A stretch of 64,000 nucleotides of DNA from Vulcanisaeta sp. JCM 16161 (GTDB lineage: Archaea; Thermoproteota; Thermoprotei; Thermoproteales; Thermocladiaceae). The DNA lies in NCBI RefSeq assembly GCF_001316285.1, contig NZ_BBDO01000004.1, forward strand, positions 62,001 through 126,000. Direction: 5' to 3'. Below the pieces are notes generated by a model. It was not told the DNA's origin and searched no databases. It was given only the letters and a program-made list of their open reading frames with translations. The translations under genes were made by a program, and so were the position numbers. Below, piece after piece: positions 1 to 9,499 of the stretch (position 1 is the first letter of the stretch; the number at the start of each line of letters is the position of its first letter).

Positions 1-623
1 CTCACACAGGATGTTGCATTTACGTTAATACCCATGCCATTAAGTATTGACTGCACTGAGGAAATGCTCGTTAGGTTCGCTATGTTACTAGCATTGGCCC
101 CAATTATTGAACCAACCCTACTAAGGAATAGTAGGGCATTATACCTATTGGTTGAGTTGAAGTATAGGCAATAGGCCACCGATGCCACATTAAGTTCTGC
201 GGTCGTTAAAGGTGATGCGGACATCGTGCCCATGTACGAGTAGACATTAAACGCAATTTCGTACTGAACAAGCCCCTTGCTCGAAGTGCTAATTATGTAA
301 TTGACATTATTAACAGTGAAATTCGTCGCGGGAGGCATGACTGGGTTATATAGTATTAATACCTTGATTGGGGCTGTGCTCGGTCCATAAACCAGGCTAT
401 AATTACTAAAACTACTATATATTAATGATGCATTATCCAGTTGGAAGTATGGAGGCCATATTACAATGCTAGACGTGCCGATGGGATACGTAATTTCCGT
501 AACGCCACTATGCAACTTTGATGTTGGTGCGAAAATCCTTGCGAGTAGGAAGTACGTTAATACCGCGGCTAGTATAATCACTAGCACGAGTATCGCCATA
601 TCTATTACCTTATTAACGTCCAT
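1..623 (-). CDS. Membrane-anchored DsbA-like protein without CxxC, C-terminus beyond window
   Basis: From an ATG at 621-623 the frame stays open to the window edge, giving about 207 residues. One membrane helix (residues 8-30) is followed by a domain, probably outside the cell, with several Asn-X-Ser/Thr sites. Residues 80-98 read GPSTAPIKVLILYNPVMPP, which has the form of the first strand and active-site turn of DsbA-type thioredoxin folds. The CxxC expected there is replaced by VMPP. The following helical Ser/Asn/Leu-rich part would fit the DsbA insertion. The fold assignment is by pattern only; without the cysteines it cannot do thiol exchange at that site. It could also be an unrelated surface protein. 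Confidence 0.5.
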   Translation of the reverse strand, partial: MDVNKVIDMAILVLVIILAAVLTYFLLARIFAPTSKLHSGVTEITYPIGTSSIVIWPPYFQLDNASLIYSSFSNYSLVYGPSTAPIKVLILYNPVMPPATNFTVNNVNYIISTSSKGLVQYEIAFNVYSYMGTMSASPLTTAELNVASVAYCLYFNSTNRYNALLFLSRVGSIIGANASNIANLTSISSVQSILNGMGINVNATSCV

Positions 624-718
624 CTCGTTACCATAGGTGCCCGGATTTATTAAGGATTACTCACGCATTAATAACGTTATAGAAATGCTTAAATTAGTGA
701 TTGTTCCACGGATTCCCA

Positions 719-931
719 ATGGCATTACCCAGGGTTGAGAGGCCGAGACCAGTACTTCATGGACCAACCGTGCCGGTATGTACCTCATGCGGCAAGCCAA
801 TCAAACCATACGAGAGAGCAACCCACTTCCTATGCCCAAACTGCGGTAAGGCGGAGATCTGGAGATGCGAGCACTGCAGGAGGACGGGAAACCCATACAA
901 ATGCCCAGTCTGTGGTTTTGAAGGCCCATAA
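719..931 (+). CDS. Small zinc-ribbon protein, predicted RNA-binding (COG2888-like)
   Basis: This is a 70-residue protein with four CxxC-type knuckles: [23 protein letters not shown] and CPVCGFEG, enough for two zinc ribbons. Archaeal proteins of this size and pattern are annotated as zinc-ribbon proteins involved in translation. The in-frame start at 701 would add six residues, but the ATG at 719 (MALPRVER) begins the conserved-looking part. It is convergent with the cytidine deaminase gene, 20 bases away. The molecular role is inferred from the family. Confidence 0.75.
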   Translation: MALPRVERPRPVLHGPTVPVCTSCGKPIKPYERATHFLCPNCGKAEIWRCEHCRRTGNPYKCPVCGFEGP

Positions 932-951
932 CAATTGAATAAACCTCCCCC

Positions 952-1335
952 TTATTTCCTCCAGTCACTGAATGGTCTTGGAAACAACTCACTAAGACTA
1001 TGTCTTATTACCTTATCTCCATGGACAATAATCACCTCTTCAACACCGAATTCGCTCATTACCTGAAGACAAGCCCCACACGGATAGATGGGCCTGTCTA
1101 GGTTTGATGTTAGTACTATTGTCTTTATTTTTCTCTCACCATTTGACACGGCATTGAATATGGCAACCCTCTCCGCGCATACCGTGAGCCCAAGGGACGC
1201 GTTCTCAACATTTACCCCCCTATACACCTTGCCGTCGGGCGTTACCGCCAGCGCGCTCACCTTAACCCCACTATACGGCGCATATGAGTGCTTCAACCCA
1301 TCCTTAACAAGTTCTATCCATTCCCTTGGAATCAC
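952..1335 (-). CDS. cdd: Cytidine deaminase
   Basis: A 127-residue homotetramer-type cytidine deaminase, which converts cytidine or deoxycytidine to uridine forms in pyrimidine salvage. The zinc site is complete: CAERVAIF supplies the first cysteine with the proton-shuttling glutamate, and PCGACLQV supplies the other two cysteines. The N-terminal YAPYSGVKVSALA and VNVENASLG are the usual substrate-binding motifs. Length is normal for the family and the frame is intact. It is divergent from the TrkA-type gene with a 66-base shared promoter region. Confidence 0.93.
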   Translation of the reverse strand: MIPREWIELVKDGLKHSYAPYSGVKVSALAVTPDGKVYRGVNVENASLGLTVCAERVAIFNAVSNGERKIKTIVLTSNLDRPIYPCGACLQVMSEFGVEEVIIVHGDKVIRHSLSELFPRPFSDWRK

Positions 1336-1401
1336 GGTGTGTGATTAAGTAATAATGAATTTAAATAGTTCCCACTTAAATTACGTGATTGGTGATTAAT
1401 A

Positions 1402-2058
1402 TTGAAGCTTGCCATAATAGTTGGGGCGAACAATGTGAGCATTAATGTGGCCAAAGCCCTCATGGATAGGTATGAAGTAGTTATTGTTGATTCGAATGAT
1501 GAGGCATGCTCAAGGGCTTTCAAGATACTTAAGTCGTCAGCACTTGTTTATAGAGGTGATCCAGGTAGTGAGGATGTGCTTAGTGAGGTTGGTATTGATA
1601 AAGCCGAGGTGTTTTTGGCGTTGTCTGATAATGATGAATTGAATTACAAGGCATGCAATATAGCCAGGGGTAAGGGAGTTCCACTGGTGATTGCCAGGGT
1701 TAATAATAAGGACAACTTGGATTTATTTAGGGAGTTGAATGTTAACACGGTGATAGTTGAGGACCTAATATCAAAGAATGTGGAGGCTCTGGTCATGAAT
1801 AGTATTGCGAGGTCTCTATTCACAGACACGGCAATAAACATAACATTCGCCGTGGTGAGGGTTAACGCCGATTCGCAATTAATAGGTAAACGCATTAGTG
1901 AGGTGGCCGAGAATTATGGCGTTGCAGTACCATACATAGTGGCATCAAGTGGTATTACAAAGCCAAGCAGTGACTACGTCATAGAGGGTAATGATGAATT
2001 GATTATTGTGGGTCCATCAGAGAATGTAAATAAGTTAATAAGCGAATTGAGTGAGTAG
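1402..2058 (+). CDS. TrkA-type potassium channel/transport regulator (RCK_N + RCK_C)
   Basis: The 218 residues comprise a Rossmann-fold TrkA-N domain (residues 1-120; nucleotide loop VGANNVSINVAKAL, acidic strand end VIVDSND) and a TrkA-C domain (about 140-218, ending GNDELIIVGP). Such proteins bind NAD(H) or other nucleotides and gate potassium channels or transporters from the cytosolic side. No channel pore gene lies beside it, so the partner is unknown. The start is a TTG at 1402, with GGTGAT six bases upstream. It ends exactly where the convergent MscS-like gene ends. Confidence 0.85.
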   Translation: MKLAIIVGANNVSINVAKALMDRYEVVIVDSNDEACSRAFKILKSSALVYRGDPGSEDVLSEVGIDKAEVFLALSDNDELNYKACNIARGKGVPLVIARVNNKDNLDLFRELNVNTVIVEDLISKNVEALVMNSIARSLFTDTAINITFAVVRVNADSQLIGKRISEVAENYGVAVPYIVASSGITKPSSDYVIEGNDELIIVGPSENVNKLISELSE

Positions 2059-2871
2059 TCACTCATTGCTCCTGACGCTATACCTTCTACTAAGCTCCAT
2101 TGACAGCTCAAATGCCTTATTGAGTATGGAGTACCTAACATCATCGATAGTCCTCAAGTCCTTATAGGTACCCCTAGCCATCAACTCCACGTACTTATCC
2201 TCAATACTCGCAACATCGACATGCGGATCCTCAATACCCAACTCCTCCATGTAGTCCGTGAGCTCCTTACGTAAGTCATCGATTAACAACCCATCCTTGG
2301 GCACCTTAAACGGTATTCTAATCTCAATACCCTCGGTTGGCGGCACCTTCCTAATCACATTCTTTAGTAGTAATGTGTATGGTACATATATTAATTCATT
2401 ACGTGAGCTCCTAATTATCAAGCCCATTGATGATTGCTTAATTATATAGCCCTTAATCCCCATGACCTCAACGTGATCCCCAACGTCCAGTGAGTAATCC
2501 TTAATGAGCCTGGTGATCTTACCTGTGAAGTACTCCTCAATTATTGGTCTAGTACCCAGTATTAAAATTACGGCAAAAACAATGAGTAAGGCACCAACTA
2601 TTAGGTATTGCTGATAAACGTAGGCTATCGCCGATAATATGGTCACTATGAGCATTATCCTAAAGATGAACTTCGCATTCTCAACATCGCCCTTCCTCGA
2701 AAGCTTAACGAAGGCCCTAACCAACTTATCAAATACGTAATCAAGCACGAAGTATATGGCCACGGCAACCACAATAACGATAAGGGCGGTCCAAACCCAA
2801 CTAGGGATTAAATTACCCACTCCACCAGTCCCATTAATGCCTCCCGTACCAACACCAATTATTACTCCCAT
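2059..2871 (-). CDS. Small-conductance mechanosensitive channel (MscS family)
   Basis: This is an integral membrane protein of about 270 residues. Three hydrophobic helices precede a beta domain with the MscS signature: YSLDVGDHVEVMGIKGYI, then SSMGLIIRS and NELIYVPYTLLLKNVI. The soluble tail (PFKVPKDGLLIDDLRKEL onward) matches the MscS C-terminal alpha/beta domain. The family opens under membrane tension to release solutes during osmotic downshift. An ATG at 2904 is also in frame, but a TATA-like GGCTTAAAAC centred near 2910 favours the ATG at 2869-2871. Confidence 0.8.
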   Translation of the reverse strand: MGVIIGVGTGGINGTGGVGNLIPSWVWTALIVIVVAVAIYFVLDYVFDKLVRAFVKLSRKGDVENAKFIFRIMLIVTILSAIAYVYQQYLIVGALLIVFAVILILGTRPIIEEYFTGKITRLIKDYSLDVGDHVEVMGIKGYIIKQSSMGLIIRSSRNELIYVPYTLLLKNVIRKVPPTEGIEIRIPFKVPKDGLLIDDLRKELTDYMEELGIEDPHVDVASIEDKYVELMARGTYKDLRTIDDVRYSILNKAFELSMELSRRYSVRSNE

Positions 2872-2923
2872 ACCATCAATACAGATATGATTATGACTGA
2901 CCATGTTTTAAGCCTAACCCAAT

Positions 2924-3357
2924 TCAATGAACAACAAGCACAGGCCTATTGGCGTACCTAACGACCTTCTCGGACACGGAACCAAGCAGGAACCTAGTTA
3001 GTCCCTTCAACCCCCTAGAACCAACCACTATTAAATCAACATTTAGATTATTCGCAACATTTATTATTGTCTCAGCGGCATCAGTACCAACCTCAAGAAG
3101 CCCCTCAGCATTGACGCCCTGGCTCTTGGCGTGCTCGACAGCCTTATTTATTAAATCCCTACCCTGTTTCTCCATGGTATCGATTAGGGCAGGTACATCG
3201 ATGAGTCAGGGGCTATGGCGATCTTACCCTCTTCAATCACATGAAGTATGTAGAGTTTCGCGTTAAAGGTCTTCGCGATACCTATAGCGTAATCCAACGC
3301 CTTATCCCCCGCCTTTGAACCGTCATAGCCAATCAATATCTTTGTTATTAGTGACAT
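2924..3357 (-). CDS. Universal stress protein (UspA family), one frame break
   Basis: The N-terminal part ([20 protein letters not shown]) and the C-terminal part ([20 protein letters not shown], then [19 protein letters not shown]) together make a normal UspA fold of about 145 residues. The ATP-binding G-x2-G-x9-G(S/T) loop is present as GSRGLKG...GS. The frame breaks near 3195; restoring one C in a CC run before ALIDTMEKQ repairs it, so this is probably a sequencing error. Family members act in stress responses, and the specific role is not predictable. The ATG at 3357 was chosen because the upstream ATG adds only an unconserved leader. Confidence 0.85.
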
Positions 3358-3392
3358 TGATTTTTCACTAAATAATTTATTAATAAGTATTA

Positions 3393-4142
3393 TCAATCAT
3401 TGCTAGCTTTATTAATATTAATAATGGATTTACTACCCCTATAAATCGCGTAAGTACTGCAAATGGGCCTTAACTCACACTTAACGCATAGGAGTGGGTC
3501 TGGCGGCTCCATGGGCCAGCCCTGGTAATTCTCAATCGCCTTGAGCTCCATTAAGACGTTTTGGTAATCCCTCCTCAACCTGTTTATGGGTAACGACTTA
3601 ACATCCCTCATGGTCACCAGGTACGCCTCCCTAATGGTTATACCGGCCTCCTCGAGCATCAGCACGTAGGAAACAACCTGCTTGAGGTACCTCCTCTCCC
3701 TATCCTCATCTAGATTCCACGAACTCTTTAACTCAATCAATCCCCAAACCTCCTCACCATCAAACTCCCTCATGTAGACAATGTCTGCCCTGCCCGATGT
3801 ATCCACGGTCTCTATACCACTCTCAACCTCCACGTGAACCCTGGGATTGGCTATCTTAAACCACTCCTGATAGAGGTCGTGGATCGCCCTACCCCTAGCC
3901 AAATTCCTTATACCCTCCATATTCGTTATTGTACCAAACCTAAGCTTTATCAGGGACTTTACAAAGCAATCATTGCTGAAGAAGGATGGCGTGGCCCTAC
4001 CCGTGGGCTTATCTATGAGGAATAAGTCATCACCAATTACCTGGGCGTTCCTCAACATTTCGTTCACGTATTCCTCAGTCTTCCTCCTAATCTCATCCTC
4101 GTTCACCACATCGGCTATGGGCCTTATGACCAACTTAACCAT
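3393..4142 (-). CDS. Solo Cas4-like PD-(D/E)XK nuclease with Fe-S cysteines
   Basis: In 249 residues all Cas4-type marks are visible: Cys59, the G-x3-H motif at GRAIH (His88), Asp120 in GRADIV, the E-x-K pair in IELKSS (Glu137, Lys139), and a C-terminal C-x2-C-x5-C (Cys219, 222, 228) that with Cys59 would hold a [4Fe-4S] cluster. Cas4 proteins cut or resect DNA. No CRISPR repeats or other cas genes occur in the window, so a role in general DNA processing is more likely than spacer acquisition. The frame is intact. Confidence 0.75.
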   Translation of the reverse strand: MVKLVIRPIADVVNEDEIRRKTEEYVNEMLRNAQVIGDDLFLIDKPTGRATPSFFSNDCFVKSLIKLRFGTITNMEGIRNLARGRAIHDLYQEWFKIANPRVHVEVESGIETVDTSGRADIVYMREFDGEEVWGLIELKSSWNLDEDRERRYLKQVVSYVLMLEEAGITIREAYLVTMRDVKSLPINRLRRDYQNVLMELKAIENYQGWPMEPPDPLLCVKCELRPICSTYAIYRGSKSIININKASND

Positions 4143-4235
4143 AAGTGCGCAGAGCCATACTTAAAGCCCATTTATAAATCCATCAATTACGCCCAATTAA
4201 TAACTTAAAAGTGCATGCCTCATCAAAGGCATAGT

Positions 4236-5218
4236 ATGGTGTATGTGGGTGTTGACGTTGGAGCAACGTACATAAGGGTTGGGCTTGTTAATGAGGATGG
4301 AGACATCATTAATAAGGTAAAGACGAGACAACCAACGACAGGTGATGAGAATACCGTGGCGAGCATAATCATTAAGTCAATAAGGGACTTAACAGGTGGG
4401 CGTAGCATCGATGGTATTGGGATTGGGTCCATAGGCCCACTGGATCTTAAGGAGGGTATCGTTCCCTGGGCGCCGAACGCACCAATTAAGAGGTTTAAAC
4501 TCGTGGAACCAATAATCAGGGAGTTCAGGGTACCGTGGTCCTAGGCAACGACGCAATGGCGGCTGTATGGGGTGAGTACCTATTCGGTATTGGTAAGGGC
4601 GTTAATAACCTTGTATACATAACCCTTAGCACCGGCATTGGCGCAGGCGTGATAGTTGATGGGCACCTACTCGTTGGTAAGGATGGTAATGCCCATGAGA
4701 TCGGGCACATGGTCATTGACGTCAACTCAGAGATTCAATGTGGCTGCGGCGGTTATGGGCATTGGGAGGCCCTCGGCTCAGGCGCCAATATACCGAGGAT
4801 CATTAAGGAATTCATTAGGGGGAGGTCGTATAGGTCAAGGCTGTATGAAAGGCTTGTCAGGGGTGAGTACGTAAGTACTGAGGAGGTGTTTCAAGCGTAT
4901 TATGATGGAGATGAACTTGCCAGGGACTTCATAGACAATTACCTAATGAAGGTGCACGCGGCCGGCTTGGCTAGCGTGATGAATGCCTATGACCCAGAAT
5001 TAATAGTGTTGGGAGGGTCTATGGCCCTCAACAATGCGGATTTATTTAGAAGAGGAATCGAGAAGTACCTAAAGAGGTACCTAGCGGTTAAGCCGGCACG
5101 CGTGGAGTTTACAAGGTTTGGTGATGACATAGGCATCCTAGGTGCTGCGGCGCTGGCAATAAAAGTGCCTGAATCCCTAAGGGTGTACGTTGATCAATAC
5201 AGGAAGTTCCTAGGCTAA
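4236..5218 (+). CDS. ROK-family sugar kinase, one frame break
   Basis: It opens with the phosphate-1 motif of ROK kinases (VGVDVGATYIRVGLV) and has the ATP motif STGIGAGVIVDG. The ROK zinc/signature region reads GNAHEIGHMVID followed by CGCGGYGHWEALGSG, with His and three Cys ligands, and the ATP-binding loop is VLGGSMA. These enzymes phosphorylate glucose or related sugars with ATP. The frame breaks at about 4538 (VPVVLGNDA); one missing G accounts for it and gives a normal 327 residues. The ATG at 4236 is preferred over 4215. Substrate specificity cannot be read from sequence alone. Confidence 0.85.
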
Positions 5219-5230
5219 GTTATTAAAAAT
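5219..5230 (+). promoter_or_regulatory. TATA box for the FAD oxidoreductase gene
   Basis: The A/T-rich TTATTAAAAAT lies about 26 bases before the GTG at 5251, the normal archaeal TATA-to-start distance for a leaderless transcript. This supports starting the gene at 5251 instead of at the in-frame TTG at 5233. Confidence 0.45.
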
Positions 5231-5250
5231 CGTTGGTATTCATATCCACT

Positions 5251-6552
5251 GTGGTCGATGTTATAATAATTGGCGCGGGGCATAATGGCTTGATCGCAAG
5301 CATAGTCCTAGCTAAGGCTGGGCTTGACGTTTTGGTCCTTGATCATGTGACCTGGCCTGGGGGTTTGGCTGGTTATCACGTTGTTGGCGGTGTTGAGGTG
5401 CCCATAGGGGCTTACGTGCTTGGCCTGATACCCAGTGACTTAATGAGTGAGTTGGGGATAGGCATTGAGCAGTATAAGCCGGAGCCTATCGCCGTTTATG
5501 TTAAGGATGACGAATTTGTTAGGTGGTGGAGGAGCCCTGAGGATAGGGTTCGCGAGTTCAATAGGTGGGGTCTCGGTGATAACCTAAGGGCCATGTGGGA
5601 CAAGATAGTTAATTTCCACAGGGCATTGCGTAAATACCTATATAGGTTAAACCCACCGAGCAGGGATGAATTACTCAACGATCCAGTGCTGGGCGAGTTC
5701 ATTAGGTTGAGGAGTTGGGAATTCCTTAGTCAGTACTTACCCAGGGAGTTTTGGGGCATGTTCATATTCGAGCCATACCTAGACCAGCCAGCCTTCATGG
5801 TTGGTTATTACAACCCCGACACTGATTGGTGGTTCCCCGCTAAGAATGGTGAGGTTGGTATGCAGGTCTTTGCCCGTGAACTATATAATGCAGCCCTTAG
5901 GGCTGGCGCTAAGGTGGTGCTTGGCTTGGGCGTTAAGAAGATCATTGTTGAGGGTGGTAGGGTTAGGGGCGTGTTGACTGATGATGGGAGGGTTATTGAG
6001 GCGAGAGCCGTGCTTTCCACGGCTAGTCCAATAAACACGTTAATTAACCTGGTCGGTGAGGAGTACTTCGATGAATACATAATTAATAGGCTAAGGAGTA
6101 TACCTTTGGGAGGGGCGTCTAGACTGGTCATTGTTAGTAATGAGCCAATTAAATTAAGGGGTGAGTTGAGTAATTACAGGGACTCAATCCTCCAACTACC
6201 CTTTGGCGAGACGGTGGTGCGTGGTAATTACCTAATAGTCACGGGCTTACCAACCAGGGATGAGCTTAATGAGTATGTGAGCATTGATTGGTCAAGCATA
6301 AAGGCCTTTGAGTTAATAACACCGAGTGATTACGAGTCAATGTTTAGGTTGGCCGGCGGCAACCTCAATCACCTACCAATGACTGAGGAATACATGTTCA
6401 GTAATAGGCCCATACCCGGTTGGGGCTACTCAACGCCAATAAGGGGGTTATTCCTTGGCGGTGCTGGTACGTGGCCCGGCGGGCAGGTGACTGGGGTACC
6501 CGGCTACAACGCAGCGAGGAAAATACTCAGTGAATGGGGTTCATTGAGGTGA
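5251..6552 (+). CDS. FAD-dependent oxidoreductase, phytoene desaturase-like
   Basis: About 433 residues. The dinucleotide-binding motif DVIIIGAGHNGLIASIVLAKAG is at the very N-terminus, followed by LDHVTWPGG. The C-terminus has the second FAD contact, RGLFLGGAGTWPGGQVTGVPG. This arrangement defines the phytoene desaturase/CrtI-like and prenylcysteine-oxidase-like group. The substrate is unknown; in this lineage a lipid or isoprenoid saturation/desaturation role is only a guess. It is followed after 4 bases by pth2 and then a methyltransferase, all in one direction, so they are probably cotranscribed. Confidence 0.75.
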   Translation: MVDVIIIGAGHNGLIASIVLAKAGLDVLVLDHVTWPGGLAGYHVVGGVEVPIGAYVLGLIPSDLMSELGIGIEQYKPEPIAVYVKDDEFVRWWRSPEDRVREFNRWGLGDNLRAMWDKIVNFHRALRKYLYRLNPPSRDELLNDPVLGEFIRLRSWEFLSQYLPREFWGMFIFEPYLDQPAFMVGYYNPDTDWWFPAKNGEVGMQVFARELYNAALRAGAKVVLGLGVKKIIVEGGRVRGVLTDDGRVIEARAVLSTASPINTLINLVGEEYFDEYIINRLRSIPLGGASRLVIVSNEPIKLRGELSNYRDSILQLPFGETVVRGNYLIVTGLPTRDELNEYVSIDWSSIKAFELITPSDYESMFRLAGGNLNHLPMTEEYMFSNRPIPGWGYSTPIRGLFLGGAGTWPGGQVTGVPGYNAARKILSEWGSLR

Positions 6553-6556
6553 TGCG

Positions 6557-6921
6557 ATGTATAAGCAGGTCATCGTGGTTAGGGCCGATCTTGGGATGTC
6601 CTGCGGTAAGACCGCGGCCCAGGTTGCCATGGGGCTGTTGGGGCTGTGCTTAGGATCCTTGAGGATGGTAAGAGGGAATGGATTGAGTGGTTTAGGGCCT
6701 GGGAGTCCTCCGGCCAGAAGAAGGTTGTTTTAGTGGTTAATTCATTGGATGAGCTGCTCAGGCTTAAGGAGAAGGCCGAGAGACTAGGCCTACCAACGTT
6801 CCTAGTCGAGGATGCAGGTCTCACGGAGTTGCCGCCGGGCACCATTACCGTATTGGCGATTGGGCCTGGACCTGAGGATTTAATTAATAAGGTCACTGGT
6901 TCGTTGAGATTGCTAAGGTGA
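6557..6921 (+). CDS. pth2: Peptidyl-tRNA hydrolase, archaeal/eukaryotic Pth2 type, one frame break
   Basis: The N-terminus [20 protein letters not shown] and the sequence [15 protein letters not shown], then [15 protein letters not shown] and [20 protein letters not shown], are the classic Pth2 pattern (about 120 residues). It releases tRNA from peptidyl-tRNAs dropped by the ribosome. The frame is broken near 6628. Inserting one C gives [15 protein letters not shown], matching the family and giving exactly 121 residues. Because the enzyme is a housekeeping protein, the break is best explained as a sequencing error. Confidence 0.88.
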
Positions 6922-6925
6922 TCAT

Positions 6926-7627
6926 GTGAGCTTATCCCAATTCTTTAAAGACGTGATGAATAAGGTCTTCACATACTCAAATTATGAATTGGTAAATACC
7001 GTCATCACGCTCTTCCAACTGAGGAGACTTAGGTATTGGGCCTTTCAGGAGGTACTGCGTTCAATACGTGGCTGCAATGGTTACCTACTCGACCTTGGCG
7101 CTGGTGACGGTTCAATGACCAGGTTTGTAATAAATAACGGTCTCAGGCATAGGCCAATAATATTGCTTGACCCAGCAATTAGCGGCCTCAAGTCAATGGG
7201 TAATCTATACGCTGAGTTGGTTGATAGGGTTGTTGGTGTTGGTGAGTATTTACCACTCAGGCAGGGGTCTCTATGTGCTGTGTATACGTCATTTGCATTG
7301 AGACAATTCAGTAACAAGCCACTCGCACTACTTGAGGTACGTAGGGTTCTCAGGAGGGGTGGGTCATTAATAGTTCTCGAGTTCTGGAGACCCAATAATC
7401 CATTAACCTATGCCGTCTTACTGTTTTACCTAGTGTTCGCATTGCCGTTGCTGGTGTCTATCGTGGCGCCAAGGGAGGTTTGGGATTATGCCACGATGAG
7501 GATTACGGTTAGGGACATTGGGAGTATTTCATGGTTGAGGAGGTTAATTGAGGACTTGGTTGGTAACATCGCATCCTACAGGACATACCTAGGGATATTC
7601 CTACTAATAAGGGCTGTGAAGACCTAG
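6926..7627 (+). CDS. SAM-dependent methyltransferase, UbiE-like
   Basis: 233 residues with a class I methyltransferase core: motif I LLDLGAGDGSMTRFV, acidic motif II ILLDPAIS, and the strand LRRGGSLIVLEFWRP, typical of UbiE/MenG-type C-methyltransferases. Hydrophobic stretches near residues 155-175 suggest membrane association. Its position behind an isoprenoid-type FAD enzyme makes quinone or lipid modification a reasonable inference, but no more. The start is a GTG at 6926 preceded by AAGGTGAT, four bases after the pth2 stop. Confidence 0.7.
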   Translation: MSLSQFFKDVMNKVFTYSNYELVNTVITLFQLRRLRYWAFQEVLRSIRGCNGYLLDLGAGDGSMTRFVINNGLRHRPIILLDPAISGLKSMGNLYAELVDRVVGVGEYLPLRQGSLCAVYTSFALRQFSNKPLALLEVRRVLRRGGSLIVLEFWRPNNPLTYAVLLFYLVFALPLLVSIVAPREVWDYATMRITVRDIGSISWLRRLIEDLVGNIASYRTYLGIFLLIRAVKT

Positions 7628-7629
7628 TT

Positions 7630-9406
7630 TTAAGGCAGTATCTTTAACCTAACCAACGTATCCTGCCTAGGCCTACCAAACTCGTCATAACCCCTCAACT
7701 CGTAATACTTCCTAACCATGAAGGACCACTCCTCCTCAGAAACCACGTATTGCTTACCCTCATACTCAACAGGCTCCTTTAACCACCTCGGTGGTAGCCT
7801 GTCCTGCTCAATCGTGGTCCTATTCATGTACCTATGAAGCACAATAATCCTCTGGGCGGTCTCCCTCAACTCATCAACCGTGTAGTTAAAACCAGTTACG
7901 GCATTCATGACATCCCTAATGACGTCCCACGTATATATCGCCCTACCAAACTTACAAAGGAGCATTGAGTCATACAGCGCATTCCTCTCCTCAATATCCA
8001 TCACAGCCCTAACCTTCTCCTCGCCAGTGGCGAACCTACCGCCGGCCTGGCCGGCGATATCGACGGCATAAGCACTGGACCACAGGTGATCGGCACCCCT
8101 CTCGGCAATGGCATTATTAAGTATCATACCCTTTAGAGTCCTTGGGTCGTAAGCGGCCGGTTCAAGGCCCTTAACATGAATCGCAAGGTCCTGAACCCCC
8201 AGCTTCTCGGCAATTGCTTGGTGCCCAATGCCGCCAATTCGCCAAGCCCACGCCTATACGCCGTATCAATTATTAAACGCCTAATACCCTCATAATCACC
8301 CCACTTAGGCGCGTCCTTAACTATGCCCCTTTCGCCGAGGTATATCAGGAAGGCTATTGTGTTTCCGAGACTTATCGTGTCAAAACCAAGTCTATCGGCG
8401 AGTTCGGCAAGGTCTATGAGCTTCTGTGGGTCATGAACCCCTGTCAAGCCCCCAAGGGCCATTGTGGTTTCATACTCGAGGTCATACTCACCATTACTTG
8501 ACCTAACCACCTTATGGCAAGCCACTGGGCAGTAGAGGCAGGCACCATGCTTAATGAAGTACCTTGGCTTTAGCACCTTCTCCCACGATATGTCCTCCCA
8601 ATTAGGCATGACCACCCTAGTCCAATAAATTGATGGGAAGAATCCCATGCCATTACCAGTATCTATAAGCCTTACAGTGCCACCCTGCCTATACGGTATC
8701 ATGCCTGGGTTAGTGACGGCCTGCCTACCAAGGTTCCTAACCAAGTCCTGATAGGCCTTATCATCAGCCACATCCACGGTCTTGCTAATTGGTATGAAGG
8801 TTATGGCCTTCACGCCCTTACTACCCATGACAGCCCCAGCCCCAGTACGCCCAAACTGTCTCCAATCCTCATGGCCAATACATGCGTACGGCACCCTATT
8901 CTCACCCGCAGGCCCAATCGTTAGGACGGCAGAGTCCCTAAACTCCCTCTTAATCGCGTGTTCTGTTTCGACAGTGTCTAGACCCCATAACTCCCTGGCG
9001 TCCCTAAACTCAACCTTACCATCACTAATCACTAAATGAACGGGCCTTGAACTTACGCCGGTAATCACCACGCATCAACGCCTGCATACTTCATATACGC
9101 GCCAAGCGTCCCACCAACGGTTGAGTAGCTCCACCTATTCGTAAGCGGTGACTTAAATATGGCAGCGGCCCTGGTGGCTAGCGGCATCCTTGTCCCACCT
9201 AAAGGCCCCGTGGCTATTATCAACGGGTTCTCGGGGCCGTATGGATCAACGCCGTTAAGGTCCAGGTTTAAATCAAAGATTATCTTCAACCCCAATCCCC
9301 TGCCTCCTATGAACAGCCTAGCCACATTTTCATTAATGCCCTCAGCCCTCACCTCGTTATTACTCAAATTAATCCAGAGGATCCTACCTGCATAACCATG
9401 CATATT
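7630..9406 (-). CDS. aor: Tungsten aldehyde:ferredoxin oxidoreductase, two frame breaks
   Basis: The three frame segments join to 592 residues, the usual AOR length. Domain 1 begins MHGYAGRILWINLSNNEV and has IATGPLGGTRMPLATRAA. The [4Fe-4S]/bis-pterin region has GACLYCPVACHKV (C-x2-C-x3-C) with the fourth cysteine in SMLLCKFGR. AORs oxidise aldehydes to acids and reduce ferredoxin. The breaks are near 9068 (after KYAGVDA, one G missing) and near 8235. The ATG at 9406 is chosen because a TATA-like CTTATTAATTAG sits about 27 bases upstream. It is divergent from the enoyl-CoA hydratase gene. Confidence 0.88.
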
Positions 9407-9499
9407 AACATGCCTCACTTAACAACTAATTAATAAGGACTTACTCAAACATGTTAATCCAGTACTTATTTAAAATCAGCGCCCCTTAACAAGAGGTTT

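Noticed and set aside
3393..4142. Cas4-like gene as evidence of a CRISPR system
   Set aside because: No repeat-spacer array and no other cas genes are visible anywhere in the window.
7630..9406. Three separate genes for the AOR region
   Set aside because: The three frames are consecutive parts of one AOR protein, and two added bases give exactly 592 residues.
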